A stretch of DNA of 64,000 bases from Streptomyces sp. NBC_00775 (GTDB lineage: Bacteria; Actinomycetota; Actinomycetes; Streptomycetales; Streptomycetaceae): contig NZ_CP108938.1 of assembly GCF_036347135.1 (NCBI RefSeq), positions 8,990,001-9,054,000 on the forward strand. The letters run 5' to 3'. Under the pieces are notes generated by a model. That model did not search any database. It worked only from the letters and a program-made list of their open reading frames with translations, and had not been told where the DNA came from. The first letter of the stretch is position 1. The number at the start of each line of letters is the position of its first letter. This document shows, piece by piece, positions 33,732 through 42,479 of the stretch. Made by a program: the position numbers and the translations under genes.

Positions 33732-34816
33732 GCGTGCTCCAACTCCTGTTCGCCGCGCTGCTGGTGCTCGCCAACGGCTTCTTCGTCGGCGCCGAGTTTG
33801 CGCTCGTCTCCGTGCGGCGTAGCCAGATCGAACCGCTGGGGACCGCGCGGGCCCGACAGGTCCTGTACGGCCTGGAGCGGCTGCCGCAGATGATGGCCGC
33901 GGCCCAGTTCGGCATCACCGTCTGCTCGTTGACGCTCGGCGCGGTTGCCGAGCCGACCGTCGCCCATCTGCTGGAGCCGGTCTTCGAGGCGGTCCGTCTG
34001 CCCGAGGGGTTGATCCACCCGCTCGGATACGTCATCGCGCTGGCCCTCGTCGTCTTCTTCCACCTCGTCATCGGCGAGATGGTGCCGAAGAACCTGGCGA
34101 TGGCCGCGCCCGAGAAGACGGCGCTGTGGCTCAGCCCCGGCCTGGTCGCCTTCGCGCGGCTGTGCCGGCCGGTCACGGCGGCCCTCGGCGCGTGCGCGCG
34201 GCTCATCCTGAAGCTCTTCGGTGTGGAGCCCAAGGACGAGGTCGAGGCGGTCTTCACGAGCGAACAGCTCAACCGTCTCGTCGAGGACTCCGGTCAGGCG
34301 GGCCTCCTCGACCCCGAGGAGCAGGAGCGCCTCGAAGACGCCCTGGAGCTGGGTTCCCGCCCGGTCACCGACGTCCTCCTGGACCGCGACTCCCTGGTGA
34401 CCGTGGGCCCCTCGGTCACCCCGGGCCAGATCGTCGCGCTCACCGCGCGCACCGGGTACTCCCGCTTCCCGGTGGTCGCCGAGAACGGCGCCTTCATGAG
34501 CTGCTACCTGCATGTGAAGGACGTGCTCGACCTGGAGGAGTCCGAGCGGGCGGTACCCCAGCAGATCTGGCGCCCGATGACGACCCTGCGCTCCGAACTC
34601 CCGCTGGACGACGCCCTCACGGTGATGCGCCGTGCGGCGACGCATCTCGCGCAGGTCGCCGACGCGTCCGGCAAGGTGCTGGGTCTTGTGGCCCTGGAGG
34701 ACGTACTGGAGCTGCTGGTCGGCGAGGTACGTGACCCGGCCCACCGCCAGGCTCCAGCCGTACGCGTCTCGGACCCACGCCCCAGCGAGGCCCCGGAGGA
34801 GGCCCTGGCAAGCTGA
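33728..34816 (+). CDS. DUF21/CBS-domain membrane protein, second of pair
   Basis: A 362-residue paralogue of the preceding protein: DUF21 membrane domain starting LLFAALLVLANGFFVGAEFALVSVRR, then CBS modules (TGYSRFPVV, VLGLVALEDVLELLVGEV). It lacks the CorC_HlyC C-terminal domain and ends in a Pro-rich tail. Translationally coupled to the first gene by a 4-nt overlap, so the two probably work as a heteromeric unit. Such tandem pairs are usual in actinobacteria. Confidence 0.88.
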   Translation: MSVLQLLFAALLVLANGFFVGAEFALVSVRRSQIEPLGTARARQVLYGLERLPQMMAAAQFGITVCSLTLGAVAEPTVAHLLEPVFEAVRLPEGLIHPLGYVIALALVVFFHLVIGEMVPKNLAMAAPEKTALWLSPGLVAFARLCRPVTAALGACARLILKLFGVEPKDEVEAVFTSEQLNRLVEDSGQAGLLDPEEQERLEDALELGSRPVTDVLLDRDSLVTVGPSVTPGQIVALTARTGYSRFPVVAENGAFMSCYLHVKDVLDLEESERAVPQQIWRPMTTLRSELPLDDALTVMRRAATHLAQVADASGKVLGLVALEDVLELLVGEVRDPAHRQAPAVRVSDPRPSEAPEEALAS

Positions 34817-34832
34817 CCCGCCGGCCCCGTGG

Positions 34833-35069
34833 GTTGTGTGTCGGGTGCGGGTGGGTGGGGTTGCTCGCGCAGTTCCCCGCGCCCCTAAAGGCGCGGGGCT
34901 TCGCCCCGCGATCCCCGCCCGCCCTGTTTTGTCGTCTGCGGGCTGGTGGGGGCCGTTCGCGCAGTTCCCCGCGCCCCTAAAAGGGGCGCGGGGAACTGCG
35001 CAATCTTTTAGGGGGGTCTGGGGGCGCAGCCCCCAGGGATGGGACGGGTAGGGGCGGCGGGGGCGAAAT
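34833..35069. repeat. Composite inverted repeat at a convergent junction
   Basis: The element GCGCAGTTCCCCGCGCCCCT occurs forward at 34867-34886 and 34959-34978 and inverted at 34982-35001. The last two form a 20-bp perfect stem with a 3-nt loop. Hairpins follow at 34892-34910 (CGCGGGGC-TTC-GCCCCGCG) and 35019-35037 (CTGGGGGCGCAGCCCCCAG). The part 34982-35065 is nearly identical to 61172-61256. No gene. It should terminate both convergent transcripts. Confidence 0.8.
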
Positions 35070-35075
35070 CCGTCG

Positions 35076-36941
35076 TCACATCGCCGACGGATCCTGTGGC
35101 CCCCGGCCCGACAGAACCTCCCCGTACGCCTGCATGAGATCCGGCAGCCGAAGCGTGGACAGGTCGTCGCGCGACAGGGTGCCCGGATAGCCCGAGAGCC
35201 GCAGATCCCGGTACGCGCAGCTCTTCTCGTACAGGGTGCGCAGAAAGCGCCCGTTGCCGAGCTCGTCGATCCAGCCCTGGTCGACGACGTGCCCGGCAAT
35301 CGAGCGCAGCTCGTCCAACGCCTCCTCGTCCCAGATGTCACCGTTCTCGGCGGCCAGCACCTCGCCGATGGAGGTGAGTTCGAGGGGGCGGTAGGAGGGG
35401 AAGTCGACGCGGGTGGTGAAGCGGGAGGAGAGGCCGGGGTTGGCGGCGAGCAGGCGGTCCATGCCCTCCGGGTAGCCGGCGAGGATGACGACGAGGTGGT
35501 CCCGGTTGTCCTCGGCCCGCTTCAGCAGGACTTGCAGGGCCTCGTCGCCGTACGCGTCGCCCTTGCCGTACCCGGAGTTGGACAGGGAGTACGCCTCGTC
35601 CACGAACAGGACTCCACCGATCGCCGAGTCGATCAACTCGTTGGCCTTCACGGCCGTCTGGCCGAGGTACTCGCCGACCAGGTCGGCCCGCTGGGCCTCC
35701 ACCAGGTGGTCGCCGCCGAGCAGCCCGAGCGCGTAGAAGACCCGGCCGAGAATGCGGGCCACGGTGGTCTTGCCGGTGCCGGAGGGGCCGGAGAAGACGA
35801 AGTGCCGCTTGGGTGGCTGGACCGGGAGGCCCTGCCCGGCGCGCAGTCTCGCCATGTTCAACTGCGCCGACAGCGCCTTGACTTGGCGCTTCACGGGCTC
35901 CAGGCCCACCATGCGCTCCAGCTCGTTGAGCGCGTCTTCGAGTAACGCGGGGTCGGTCGGCCCCGCGGGCAGCGGCTGCACCGGGATCACGGCCTTCTCG
36001 CGCACCGCGTCGGTCTCGGGAGGCAGCGCCCCCGGTGGCGCGAAGTCGGGCTCCGAGAGCTTCAGGTCCCGTCCCTCGCCGCCGAACAGCGGATCCACGC
36101 CGTCCGGGCCCTCCATCACGTCCTGCCCGACTCCGGCGAGCGTGATCGCCGCCAGGTCGGCGGCGGCATCGTCGTACCCGTCGCCCTCGGAGATGGCCGC
36201 GAGCCGCGCCGAGGTGTCCATGAAGGAGGGGTCGACCCGGTGCACCGCCCGGTACAGGGGCAGCGCGGCGGCGGACCGCCCCGTGCCCTCGTGCGCCCGC
36301 GCCAGCCAGTACCGCAGCTCCTTGCGCTGCGGCTGCTCGCTGCGGCAGCGCATCAGGGCGGAGGAGAGGAGGGGCTCGGCCTGGCCGAACATCTCCAGGC
36401 GGACCCGGGCCATCCCGCCGAAGAGGCCGGCCTCTATGCCCAGCATGGGATCGTCGATCAGCGGATCGGTGTGCCGGACCAACTGCTCCCAGTCCTTGAC
36501 CAGATAGGCGCGGCACGCGTGCAGGAACCGCACCTGGGGGTCCGTGTCGACGGGGGGCAGACCGGCCAACGCCCGGTCCAGCTCCGGGACATGGCGTCCG
36601 TCGAGCCAGTGCGAGGCGTGCGCGAGCAGCAGATCGCGCGGGCTCTCCAGCACCGGCTGCACCCACCAGCCCAGCCAGTACCAGGAGTTGAGGGTGCGCC
36701 GATGACGGGTGCGCTGCTCCCCGAAACGGTCCCGGTGCCGGAACATCCGCAGCAGCGCGGTCGTCGTGTCCACCCGCAGCGCGTGCAGTCCGAGCCAGCC
36801 GTCCGCCATGCCCGGGTCCATCCGGACCGCGGTGCGGAACTCCTCCTCCGCCTGCGGATAGGCGCCCATCGTGTAGGCGTCCACGCCTCGCATCCAGGCG
36901 AGGTCGGCCGGGGCCTCGGGGCCCTGCGTGCCGAAGTCCAT
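35076..36941 (-). CDS. AAA+ ATPase of the CbxX/EccA family with N-terminal TPR-like domain; contains TTA codon
   Basis: A 621-residue protein. Helical repeats (residues about 1-265: GMADGWLGLHALRVD, LARAHEGTGRSAAALPLYRAVHRVDP) precede a CbxX-type AAA+ domain (about 340-610) with Walker A GPSGTGKTT (385-393), Walker B VLFVDEAYSL (444-453) and LSSRFTTRVDFP. This is the layout of EccA, the cytoplasmic ATPase of type VII secretion, yet no other ESX gene is in the window. ATG at 36939-36941 follows GGGGGACGTG. Leu333 is encoded by TTA (35943-35945), predicting bldA dependence. Confidence 0.85.
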   Translation of the reverse strand: MDFGTQGPEAPADLAWMRGVDAYTMGAYPQAEEEFRTAVRMDPGMADGWLGLHALRVDTTTALLRMFRHRDRFGEQRTRHRRTLNSWYWLGWWVQPVLESPRDLLLAHASHWLDGRHVPELDRALAGLPPVDTDPQVRFLHACRAYLVKDWEQLVRHTDPLIDDPMLGIEAGLFGGMARVRLEMFGQAEPLLSSALMRCRSEQPQRKELRYWLARAHEGTGRSAAALPLYRAVHRVDPSFMDTSARLAAISEGDGYDDAAADLAAITLAGVGQDVMEGPDGVDPLFGGEGRDLKLSEPDFAPPGALPPETDAVREKAVIPVQPLPAGPTDPALLEDALNELERMVGLEPVKRQVKALSAQLNMARLRAGQGLPVQPPKRHFVFSGPSGTGKTTVARILGRVFYALGLLGGDHLVEAQRADLVGEYLGQTAVKANELIDSAIGGVLFVDEAYSLSNSGYGKGDAYGDEALQVLLKRAEDNRDHLVVILAGYPEGMDRLLAANPGLSSRFTTRVDFPSYRPLELTSIGEVLAAENGDIWDEEALDELRSIAGHVVDQGWIDELGNGRFLRTLYEKSCAYRDLRLSGYPGTLSRDDLSTLRLPDLMQAYGEVLSGRGPQDPSAM

Positions 36942-37218
36942 CACGTCCCCCACAAACCGTGCCCCCGATGGTTCTCCGAACGGGCCGGTGCCCGTCGGCA
37001 GCCTAACCACTGTGCCGCGGACGGGAGTTGCATCGGTGCGCAGAGCAGCCGTCCGAAGGTCGCACCGAGAGGCATCGTACCTGCGGTACATACGCGGGCC
37101 GAAGGGTGCCGCACACCCCGTTCCACGAGGTGGGAGCAGATGGGGCGCACTTCGCATGGTGACCGAGGGTGAGCGAATCGCGGCGCGCAGCGTCCGGAAA
37201 GAGGGGGTGTGGGCAGAA

Positions 37219-37256
37219 CGAAGCCCCCGATCACGGGGGAACAACCGGGGGCTTCG
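37219..37256 (-). terminator. Hairpin with alternative pairing between kinase and AAA genes
   Basis: CGAAGCCCCCG (37219-37229) and CGGGGGCTTCG (37246-37256) form an 11-bp perfect stem. The loop contains CGGGGG, which could instead pair with the first CCCCCG, so two exclusive structures exist. The 429-nt stretch 36942-37370 otherwise shows no gene; a promoter for the AAA gene must lie here. Confidence 0.5.
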
Positions 37257-37370
37257 CGACTGCGGGCGGCTTCGAAAGGCCGCACATTCAGAACGTAAGT
37301 CCTGTACGGCCCCCCGGTCAAGCCGAGTTGAAGCACTGAGAGAACTTCTCACGCAAGGGTCTTCACAAGT

Positions 37371-38024
37371 TCAGCACACTGCGGGTGGTCCGTCACCGTG
37401 AGTGATGAAGTGGTCCGGTCCAGAGGTCTCAACAGGCCCCGGCAGCACCTCGTATCCCTCGGAACACTGCCGCACCAGAAGATCGGCGAACGGTCTTGAG
37501 GGGTCCTTGGTGAAGTGTTGGCGCTCGGCGCGGACCCATCCGGCCCAGAACTCGCTCTGCGCCTCCCCGTCCCGCCGCTGCCCTCGCGCCCAGGCCTCGT
37601 CGTGCGGCAACTCCATCCACAGCAGTCGCGCGAGGAACGGGCGCACCGCGCGGCGGCCCGCCCCGACGCCCTCCAGAAGAATGACGGGTGCGGGCGGCAG
37701 TTCATGGGCCGGCCCGAAACTCCGGGCGGTCCAGTCGTAGGGGGTGTAGCGCGCCGTCTCGCCGCGCCGCAGTGGCTCGACCACCTGGCGCAGCAGTCGC
37801 TCCGTCCATGCGAAGAGCTCCTCGTGCGTCGCGATGTCGTCGAGGTGCAGCACGGGCGCGCCGCCCAGTGCCGCCGCCAGCTGCCCGGCGAAAGTGGTCT
37901 TTCCCGAGCCGGCGTGCCCGTCGACGCCGATCAGGCGGACGGGGCCGCAGGAGGGCGGCAGCCGGCGCAGATGTGAGGCGAGGTCGTGAATGGGGCTTCC
38001 CGGAGTGCGATGAGATGTCGGCAT
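37371..38024 (-). CDS. Uridine-kinase-like P-loop nucleoside/phosphate kinase
   Basis: A 217-residue protein with Walker A VDGHAGSGKTTFAGQL (about 34-49), LHLDDIATHEELFAWTERL and a Lid-like YTPYDWTARSFG stretch resembling the uridine kinase family. VILLEGVGAGRRAVRPFLARLLWME corresponds to the Walker B strand region. The start ATG at 38022-38024 follows CAGGAAT; an in-frame ATG 15 nt upstream is possible. The substrate could be uridine/cytidine or another small alcohol. Cytoplasmic, single gene. Confidence 0.75.
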   Translation of the reverse strand: MPTSHRTPGSPIHDLASHLRRLPPSCGPVRLIGVDGHAGSGKTTFAGQLAAALGGAPVLHLDDIATHEELFAWTERLLRQVVEPLRRGETARYTPYDWTARSFGPAHELPPAPVILLEGVGAGRRAVRPFLARLLWMELPHDEAWARGQRRDGEAQSEFWAGWVRAERQHFTKDPSRPFADLLVRQCSEGYEVLPGPVETSGPDHFITHGDGPPAVC

Positions 38025-38214
38025 ATTCCTGTGGAACATTCTATCGGGCCGGCGTCCACAGCGGAGTCATGGGTACCGAATAGTGCCGTATTGAACCAGT
38101 CATTGAACATTCCTCAAGTACTCATTTCACTCCTTCCATAAGCCGTGGACGTCACGGAACCAGGTATTTCGGAAACGCCGTTCCGGTTCCCCCTGATGCT
38201 GAGTAGGGTGCCTG

Positions 38215-39213
38215 TTGCGCAACAGTGAAGCGTCGTACGGGGATGGACAGGGGAAGATGGCCGCGGGGTTATTCGAGGGGCAGTATGTGTGGCATCCGGC
38301 GGCCGACGACCGCAGACTCGCGAGCGTCTGTGTGGATGTCCGGGCCGGCCGCTATCTGAGCGCCCATGAAGCCCTGGCGGAGACGCGCGGCGACTTCGGA
38401 CTGCGCGCCCACCGCTCCCTGGTCCTGGCCTCCGAGGCCGCCGACTCCGACCTCGCCGAGCGCTGGCTGGCCGAGGAGCCGACCGCCGAGGCCGCCCTGA
38501 TGTGGGCCCGCGTGGCCGTCCTGCGGGCGCTGCGCGCGGCGGACGCCAAGGACGACCGGGCCGAGGCCCTGGAGCGCATAGCGCTGACCGCGTGCGACCG
38601 GGCCGCGGCGACGGACCCCGCCGATCCCACGCCCTGGGTGGCCAAACTGGCCATGGCCCGGCTGCACGATCTGCGCGACTCCGCCCCGCAGGGTCTGCTC
38701 ACCCAACCGCCCGGCCCCTGGCGGCTGTTCTCGCACATCCTCCGCCTCGATCCCTGGAACCGTGAGGGCCACCACCGCTTCCTGACGTTCTTCTTCACGC
38801 GGTACGGCGGCTCGGTGAACGCTGCCTGGGACGTCGCCGCCTTCCTGAGCCAGCGGGCCCCCGCCTCCTCGCCGCTGCGGCTGCTTCCGCTGGTGGCCCT
38901 GGTGGAGAGCTACAACCCCTCGCAACTCCTGGTCGACCGCACCTGGGAGCAGCCCCAGTGGCGCGCCACAGCGCTCGCGATCTACCAGAACTGGCTGCCG
39001 CAGCTGCCGGGATACCGGTTCACACCGGTGCTCGACCTGGCGTATCTGGCGCACGCGCTGTTCATGTCCCAGCGCGAGTTCGAGGCGCGCGCGGTCTTCA
39101 TGGCCATGGGGCCGTACGCCTGCCGTATGCCCTGGAGCGTGTTCGGTGAGCCCGAGGAGCAGCTCTCCCGCGCCCGTCGCTCCTGCGGCCTGCCCGTGCC
39201 GGGAGGCGCCTGA
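38215..39213 (+). CDS. Conserved helical protein of unknown function; contains TTA codon
   Basis: Up to 332 residues. No domain recognised. It is alpha-helical, with TPR-like stretches such as CDRAAATDPADPTPWVAKLAMARLHD and FSHILRLDPWNREGHHRFLTFFF. A TPR-like role in scaffolding is only a guess, but the neighbouring AAA ATPase also has such repeats. The start is uncertain: TTG at 38215 lies 7 nt after a TAGGGT -10 (leaderless?), and ATG at 38257 lies directly behind GGGGAAG. A TTA codon at 38269-38271 lies within either frame near the N-terminus, predicting bldA control. Confidence 0.7.
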   Translation: MRNSEASYGDGQGKMAAGLFEGQYVWHPAADDRRLASVCVDVRAGRYLSAHEALAETRGDFGLRAHRSLVLASEAADSDLAERWLAEEPTAEAALMWARVAVLRALRAADAKDDRAEALERIALTACDRAAATDPADPTPWVAKLAMARLHDLRDSAPQGLLTQPPGPWRLFSHILRLDPWNREGHHRFLTFFFTRYGGSVNAAWDVAAFLSQRAPASSPLRLLPLVALVESYNPSQLLVDRTWEQPQWRATALAIYQNWLPQLPGYRFTPVLDLAYLAHALFMSQREFEARAVFMAMGPYACRMPWSVFGEPEEQLSRARRSCGLPVPGGA

Positions 39214-39289
39214 CCCGGCAGCCCGGACCAGTTCTCAGTTCTCCGGCCACCCCCCAGTCTTCCGGTCAACCCCCAGAGAAAGGTCAGTT

Positions 39290-40831
39290 GTGTCAGAACG
39301 GATATCGGCCCCACGCGCGAGAGGCCGCGCCGGCGAGGAATCCGCCGCGCTCGACGACGACGCGACACTTCATGCGATGGGATATCCGAGAAAGCTCACG
39401 CGCCGATTCCAGGCGTTCGACAATTTCGCGATCTCCTTCACCATCATCAACATCGTCTCGGGAATTTTCTCGGCCTTCGGATTCGGTATGAATGCCGGTG
39501 GTCCGCGCATTCTCGTGTTCGGCTGGATCGGCGTCTCCGTCATGGTGCTTTTCATCGGCGCCGCGATGGCGGAGGTCGCCTCCGCCTATCCGACCAGTGG
39601 AGCGCTCTATTTCTCCGCCGGAAAGCTCGCCAAGCGCCACAAGGGTGCCTGGTCCTGGTACACGGGCTGGCTGAATTTCGTTGGCCAGGTGGGCGGCACG
39701 GCCGCCACCGGGTACGCGGCCGCCACCTTCATCCAGGCCTTCATCGCCCTGCAGTGGCACTCGTACGAGCCGACGGCCCAGCAGACGGTCCTGATCACGG
39801 CGCTCATCATCGTGATCCAGGGTCTGGCCAATACCTACACCGTCCAGCTGGTCGCCCTGATCAACCGGATCTCCGTGTGGTGGCTGCTGATCGGGCTCCT
39901 GGTGATCGTGAGCACACTGATCGTGATGCCCGACGATCACCAGTCGGCGTCGTTCGTCACGCATTTCGTGAACAACACCGGTTTCACGAACGGCCTTTAC
40001 GGGGGGATGCTCGGCCTGCTGGTCACCAGTTGGACCTTCACGGGCTTCGACGGCAGCTTCCACATGTCCGAGGAAACGGTGCGGGCCACGGTCAACGCGC
40101 CCCGGGGGATCACGCGGGCGATCGGCTATTCGGCGATCACCGGACTGATCCTCATCCTCGCCCTTGTGTACAGCATTCATGATTATGACAAGGTGGCGAG
40201 CTCCTCGGCGCCGCCCGTGCAGATTCTCATCGATGGCCTTGGCATGGGCATGGCTAAGGTGATCCTGCTGATCGTGATCGGGGCCATGCTCTTCTGCGGT
40301 CTGGCCAATCTCACCAGCAACACCCGGCAGATCTTCGCCTTCTCCCGGGACGGCGCGATGCCGGGCTCCCACTGGTGGCACTCGGTCTCGCCGCGCACCC
40401 GTACCCCCGTCAAGGCCGTGTGGCTGGCGGTTGCCTGCTCGGTGGCCCTGGTCGTCCCCGGCTGGTGGTCGCACACGGCCTTCACCGCCATCGTCAGCGT
40501 CAACGTCGTCGGACTCTTCCTCGCCTACGCCGTGCCGATCTTCCTGCGGCTGCGGCTCGGTGAGGAGTTCCAGCCCGGCCCGTGGAACCTGGGCCGCTGG
40601 AGCAAGCCCGTCGGCTGGGTGGCCGTGATCTGGATCCTCGCCAGCAGCGTGCTGTTCATGCTGCCGCAGGTCTCGCCGATCACCGGCGACACCTTCAACT
40701 ACGCGGGGATCGCCCTCGCCGTGGTGCTGATCATCGCCACGGTGTGGTGGTTCGCCACGGCCCGCCGCCGCTTCCAGGGGCCGGTCAGCTACGGACGGCC
40801 CGACGAGGTCGCGGCGATGGACCTCATCTGA
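39290..40831 (+). CDS. APC-superfamily amino acid/GABA/choline-type permease
   Basis: A 513-residue protein with about twelve membrane segments after a 50-residue cytoplasmic tail (YPRKLTRRFQAFDNFAISFT, family start motif). GGPRILVFGWIGVSVMVLFIG and the SEETVRATVNAPRGITRAI loop mark the AAT/UgaP-like eukaryote-type amino acid permease branch, which imports GABA, choline or ethanolamine-like substrates. GTG at 39290 is used because GAGAAAGG precedes. A 12-bp-stem terminator follows at 40854. Confidence 0.85.
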   Translation: MSERISAPRARGRAGEESAALDDDATLHAMGYPRKLTRRFQAFDNFAISFTIINIVSGIFSAFGFGMNAGGPRILVFGWIGVSVMVLFIGAAMAEVASAYPTSGALYFSAGKLAKRHKGAWSWYTGWLNFVGQVGGTAATGYAAATFIQAFIALQWHSYEPTAQQTVLITALIIVIQGLANTYTVQLVALINRISVWWLLIGLLVIVSTLIVMPDDHQSASFVTHFVNNTGFTNGLYGGMLGLLVTSWTFTGFDGSFHMSEETVRATVNAPRGITRAIGYSAITGLILILALVYSIHDYDKVASSSAPPVQILIDGLGMGMAKVILLIVIGAMLFCGLANLTSNTRQIFAFSRDGAMPGSHWWHSVSPRTRTPVKAVWLAVACSVALVVPGWWSHTAFTAIVSVNVVGLFLAYAVPIFLRLRLGEEFQPGPWNLGRWSKPVGWVAVIWILASSVLFMLPQVSPITGDTFNYAGIALAVVLIIATVWWFATARRRFQGPVSYGRPDEVAAMDLI

Positions 40832-40853
40832 CCCCGTACGCCCTTGACCCGCA

Positions 40854-40889
40854 CGCCCTCGGCCCTGGTGTCCGCCGGGGCCGAGGGCG
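40854..40889 (+). terminator. Terminator of the APC permease gene
   Basis: CGCCCTCGGCCC and GGGCCGAGGGCG pair perfectly over 12 bp with a 12-nt loop, 23 nt after the permease stop. Confidence 0.8.
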
Positions 40890-40913
40890 TCGCAGGTCAT
40901 GCCAGTGGTCCCG

Positions 40914-40925
40914 ACCAATATTGGT
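40914..40925. promoter_or_regulatory. AT-rich 12-bp palindrome upstream of the C39 peptidase gene
   Basis: ACCAATATTGGT is perfectly symmetric and its core is AT-rich in a very GC-rich context. It lies 150 nt before the secreted peptidase start and may be an operator; no regulator can be named. Confidence 0.3.
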
Positions 40926-41074
40926 GGGCGCGGCGCGGGCCGAAGTGCTGGCAGAAGTCGGCTTCCGGCGTCCATAGTTGGCCCACAGCCGTGCACTGGT
41001 ACCACGTCTGCACCCGCCGCTCCATGCCGTGCGTCTGAACCGTCGCTTCCGGACGAACTGGGGGTCACCCACCC

Positions 41075-42427
41075 ATGACCAGAGCTTCAGAGCCGTCCCG
41101 CAGAGCCATCCTGGCCGTGGCCGTCGCCGCGGCAGCCACAGGTGCCGCGGGCCCCGCGGCCGCGGCCACCCCCGCGGGGCCGGCCGAAGCCCCCGCACGC
41201 CTCGTGGACAATCGTGCCTGGACCTCGTACACCGACTGGCGGAGCGGTAGCGCGCAGGGCACGCGGGCCGTGCCGGGCGTCCGTCCCGGTCTGGTGATCG
41301 CCGCCCCGGCCGGCACCGCCGACTACACGGACCCGCACACCGGCAAGACCTCCACCTGGGAGTACGCGACCTGGACCGCCCCGGTCCACCGGCTCGCCGT
41401 CCCCTCCACCGAGGTGATCGCCTCCTGGAACGCGCACACCCCGGCGGGCACCTGGCTCCAGGTCGAGCTGACGGGCACGTACTCCGACGGCACGGACACC
41501 CCCTGGTATGTGATGGGCCGCTGGGCGGCCGGCGACCAGGACATCAGGCGGACCTCCGTGGACGACCAGAGCGACGGCAAGAGCACCATCTGGACGGACA
41601 CCTTCTCCATCGACGACGCCGACTCGGGCCTGCGGCTTCTCTCGTACCGGCTGCGGCTCACCCTCTACCGCACTCCCGGCGCCAGGATCACGCCCATGGT
41701 GTGGCGGCTCGGCGCGATGGGCTCCGACATCCCCGACCGCTTCACCGTCCCGGCCACCACACCCGGCCTCGCCCAGGAGCTGAGCGTCCCGCGCTACTCG
41801 CAGGAGATCCACGCGGGCCAGTACCCCGAGTACGACAACGGCGGCGAGGCCTGGTGCAGCCCCACCTCCTCGCAGATGATCATCGAGTACTGGGGCCGCA
41901 AGCCGACGGCGGAGCAGCTGGCCTGGGTCAACCCGGACTACTCCGACCCGCAGGTGTGCCACGCGGCCCGCTTCACCTACGACTACCAGTACGGCGGCTG
42001 CGGCAACTGGCCGTTCAACGCCGCCTACGCGTCGACGTACAAGGACCTGCAAGGCGTGGTGACCCGCCTCGGCTCGCTCACCGACCTGGAGACGCTGATC
42101 GCCGCCGGCATCCCGGCCATAACGTCCCAGTCGTTCCTCAAGTCCGAGCTGACGGGGGCGGGTTACGGCACTTCGGGGCACCTCATGACCGTCATAGGGT
42201 TCACCGCGGACGGCGACGTGATCGCCAACGACCCGGCGTCGCCGGGCGACGAGGCGGTGCGCCGGGTCTACAAGCGGTCCGAGTGGGAGACGATCTGGCT
42301 CCGTACCAAGAGGTACAACGCCTCTGGGAAGGTCGTCTCCGGTACGGGCGGGGTCTGTTATCTGTACTTCCCGGCACATCCGTCGGCACGGCAGTGCAAG
42401 GCGCTCGAGGCGGTCGGCATTCGCTGA
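41075..42427 (+). CDS. Secreted C39-family cysteine peptidase-like protein
   Basis: A 450-residue protein. The N-terminus SRRAILAVAVAAAATGAAGP is a twin-arginine-type signal. A beta-rich N-terminal half (residues about 45-235) precedes a peptidase C39-like domain with YDNGGEAWCSPTSSQMIIEYWG (catalytic Cys), GTSGHLMTVIGF (catalytic His) and ANDPAS (Asn/Asp), so the triad is intact. Export folded via Tat is likely; the target is unknown. ATG start at 41075. Convergent with the M1 peptidase gene. Confidence 0.83.
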   Translation: MTRASEPSRRAILAVAVAAAATGAAGPAAAATPAGPAEAPARLVDNRAWTSYTDWRSGSAQGTRAVPGVRPGLVIAAPAGTADYTDPHTGKTSTWEYATWTAPVHRLAVPSTEVIASWNAHTPAGTWLQVELTGTYSDGTDTPWYVMGRWAAGDQDIRRTSVDDQSDGKSTIWTDTFSIDDADSGLRLLSYRLRLTLYRTPGARITPMVWRLGAMGSDIPDRFTVPATTPGLAQELSVPRYSQEIHAGQYPEYDNGGEAWCSPTSSQMIIEYWGRKPTAEQLAWVNPDYSDPQVCHAARFTYDYQYGGCGNWPFNAAYASTYKDLQGVVTRLGSLTDLETLIAAGIPAITSQSFLKSELTGAGYGTSGHLMTVIGFTADGDVIANDPASPGDEAVRRVYKRSEWETIWLRTKRYNASGKVVSGTGGVCYLYFPAHPSARQCKALEAVGIR

Positions 42428-42438
42428 ACTCCGCGCAG

Positions 42439-42470
42439 GGCGGCCCCTCTTCAAATGAGGAAGGGCCGCC
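42439..42470. terminator. Bidirectional terminator between C39 and M1 peptidase genes
   Basis: GGCGGCCC and GGGCCGCC pair around CTCTTCAAATGAGGAA, which can extend the stem. It lies in the 52-nt convergent gap. Confidence 0.7.
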
Positions 42471-42479
42471 ATGCGGCGT

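Noticed and set aside
36942..37370. tRNA or sRNA gene in the 429-nt gap
   Set aside because: I found no acceptor stem, anticodon arm or CCA pattern; only hairpins are supported.
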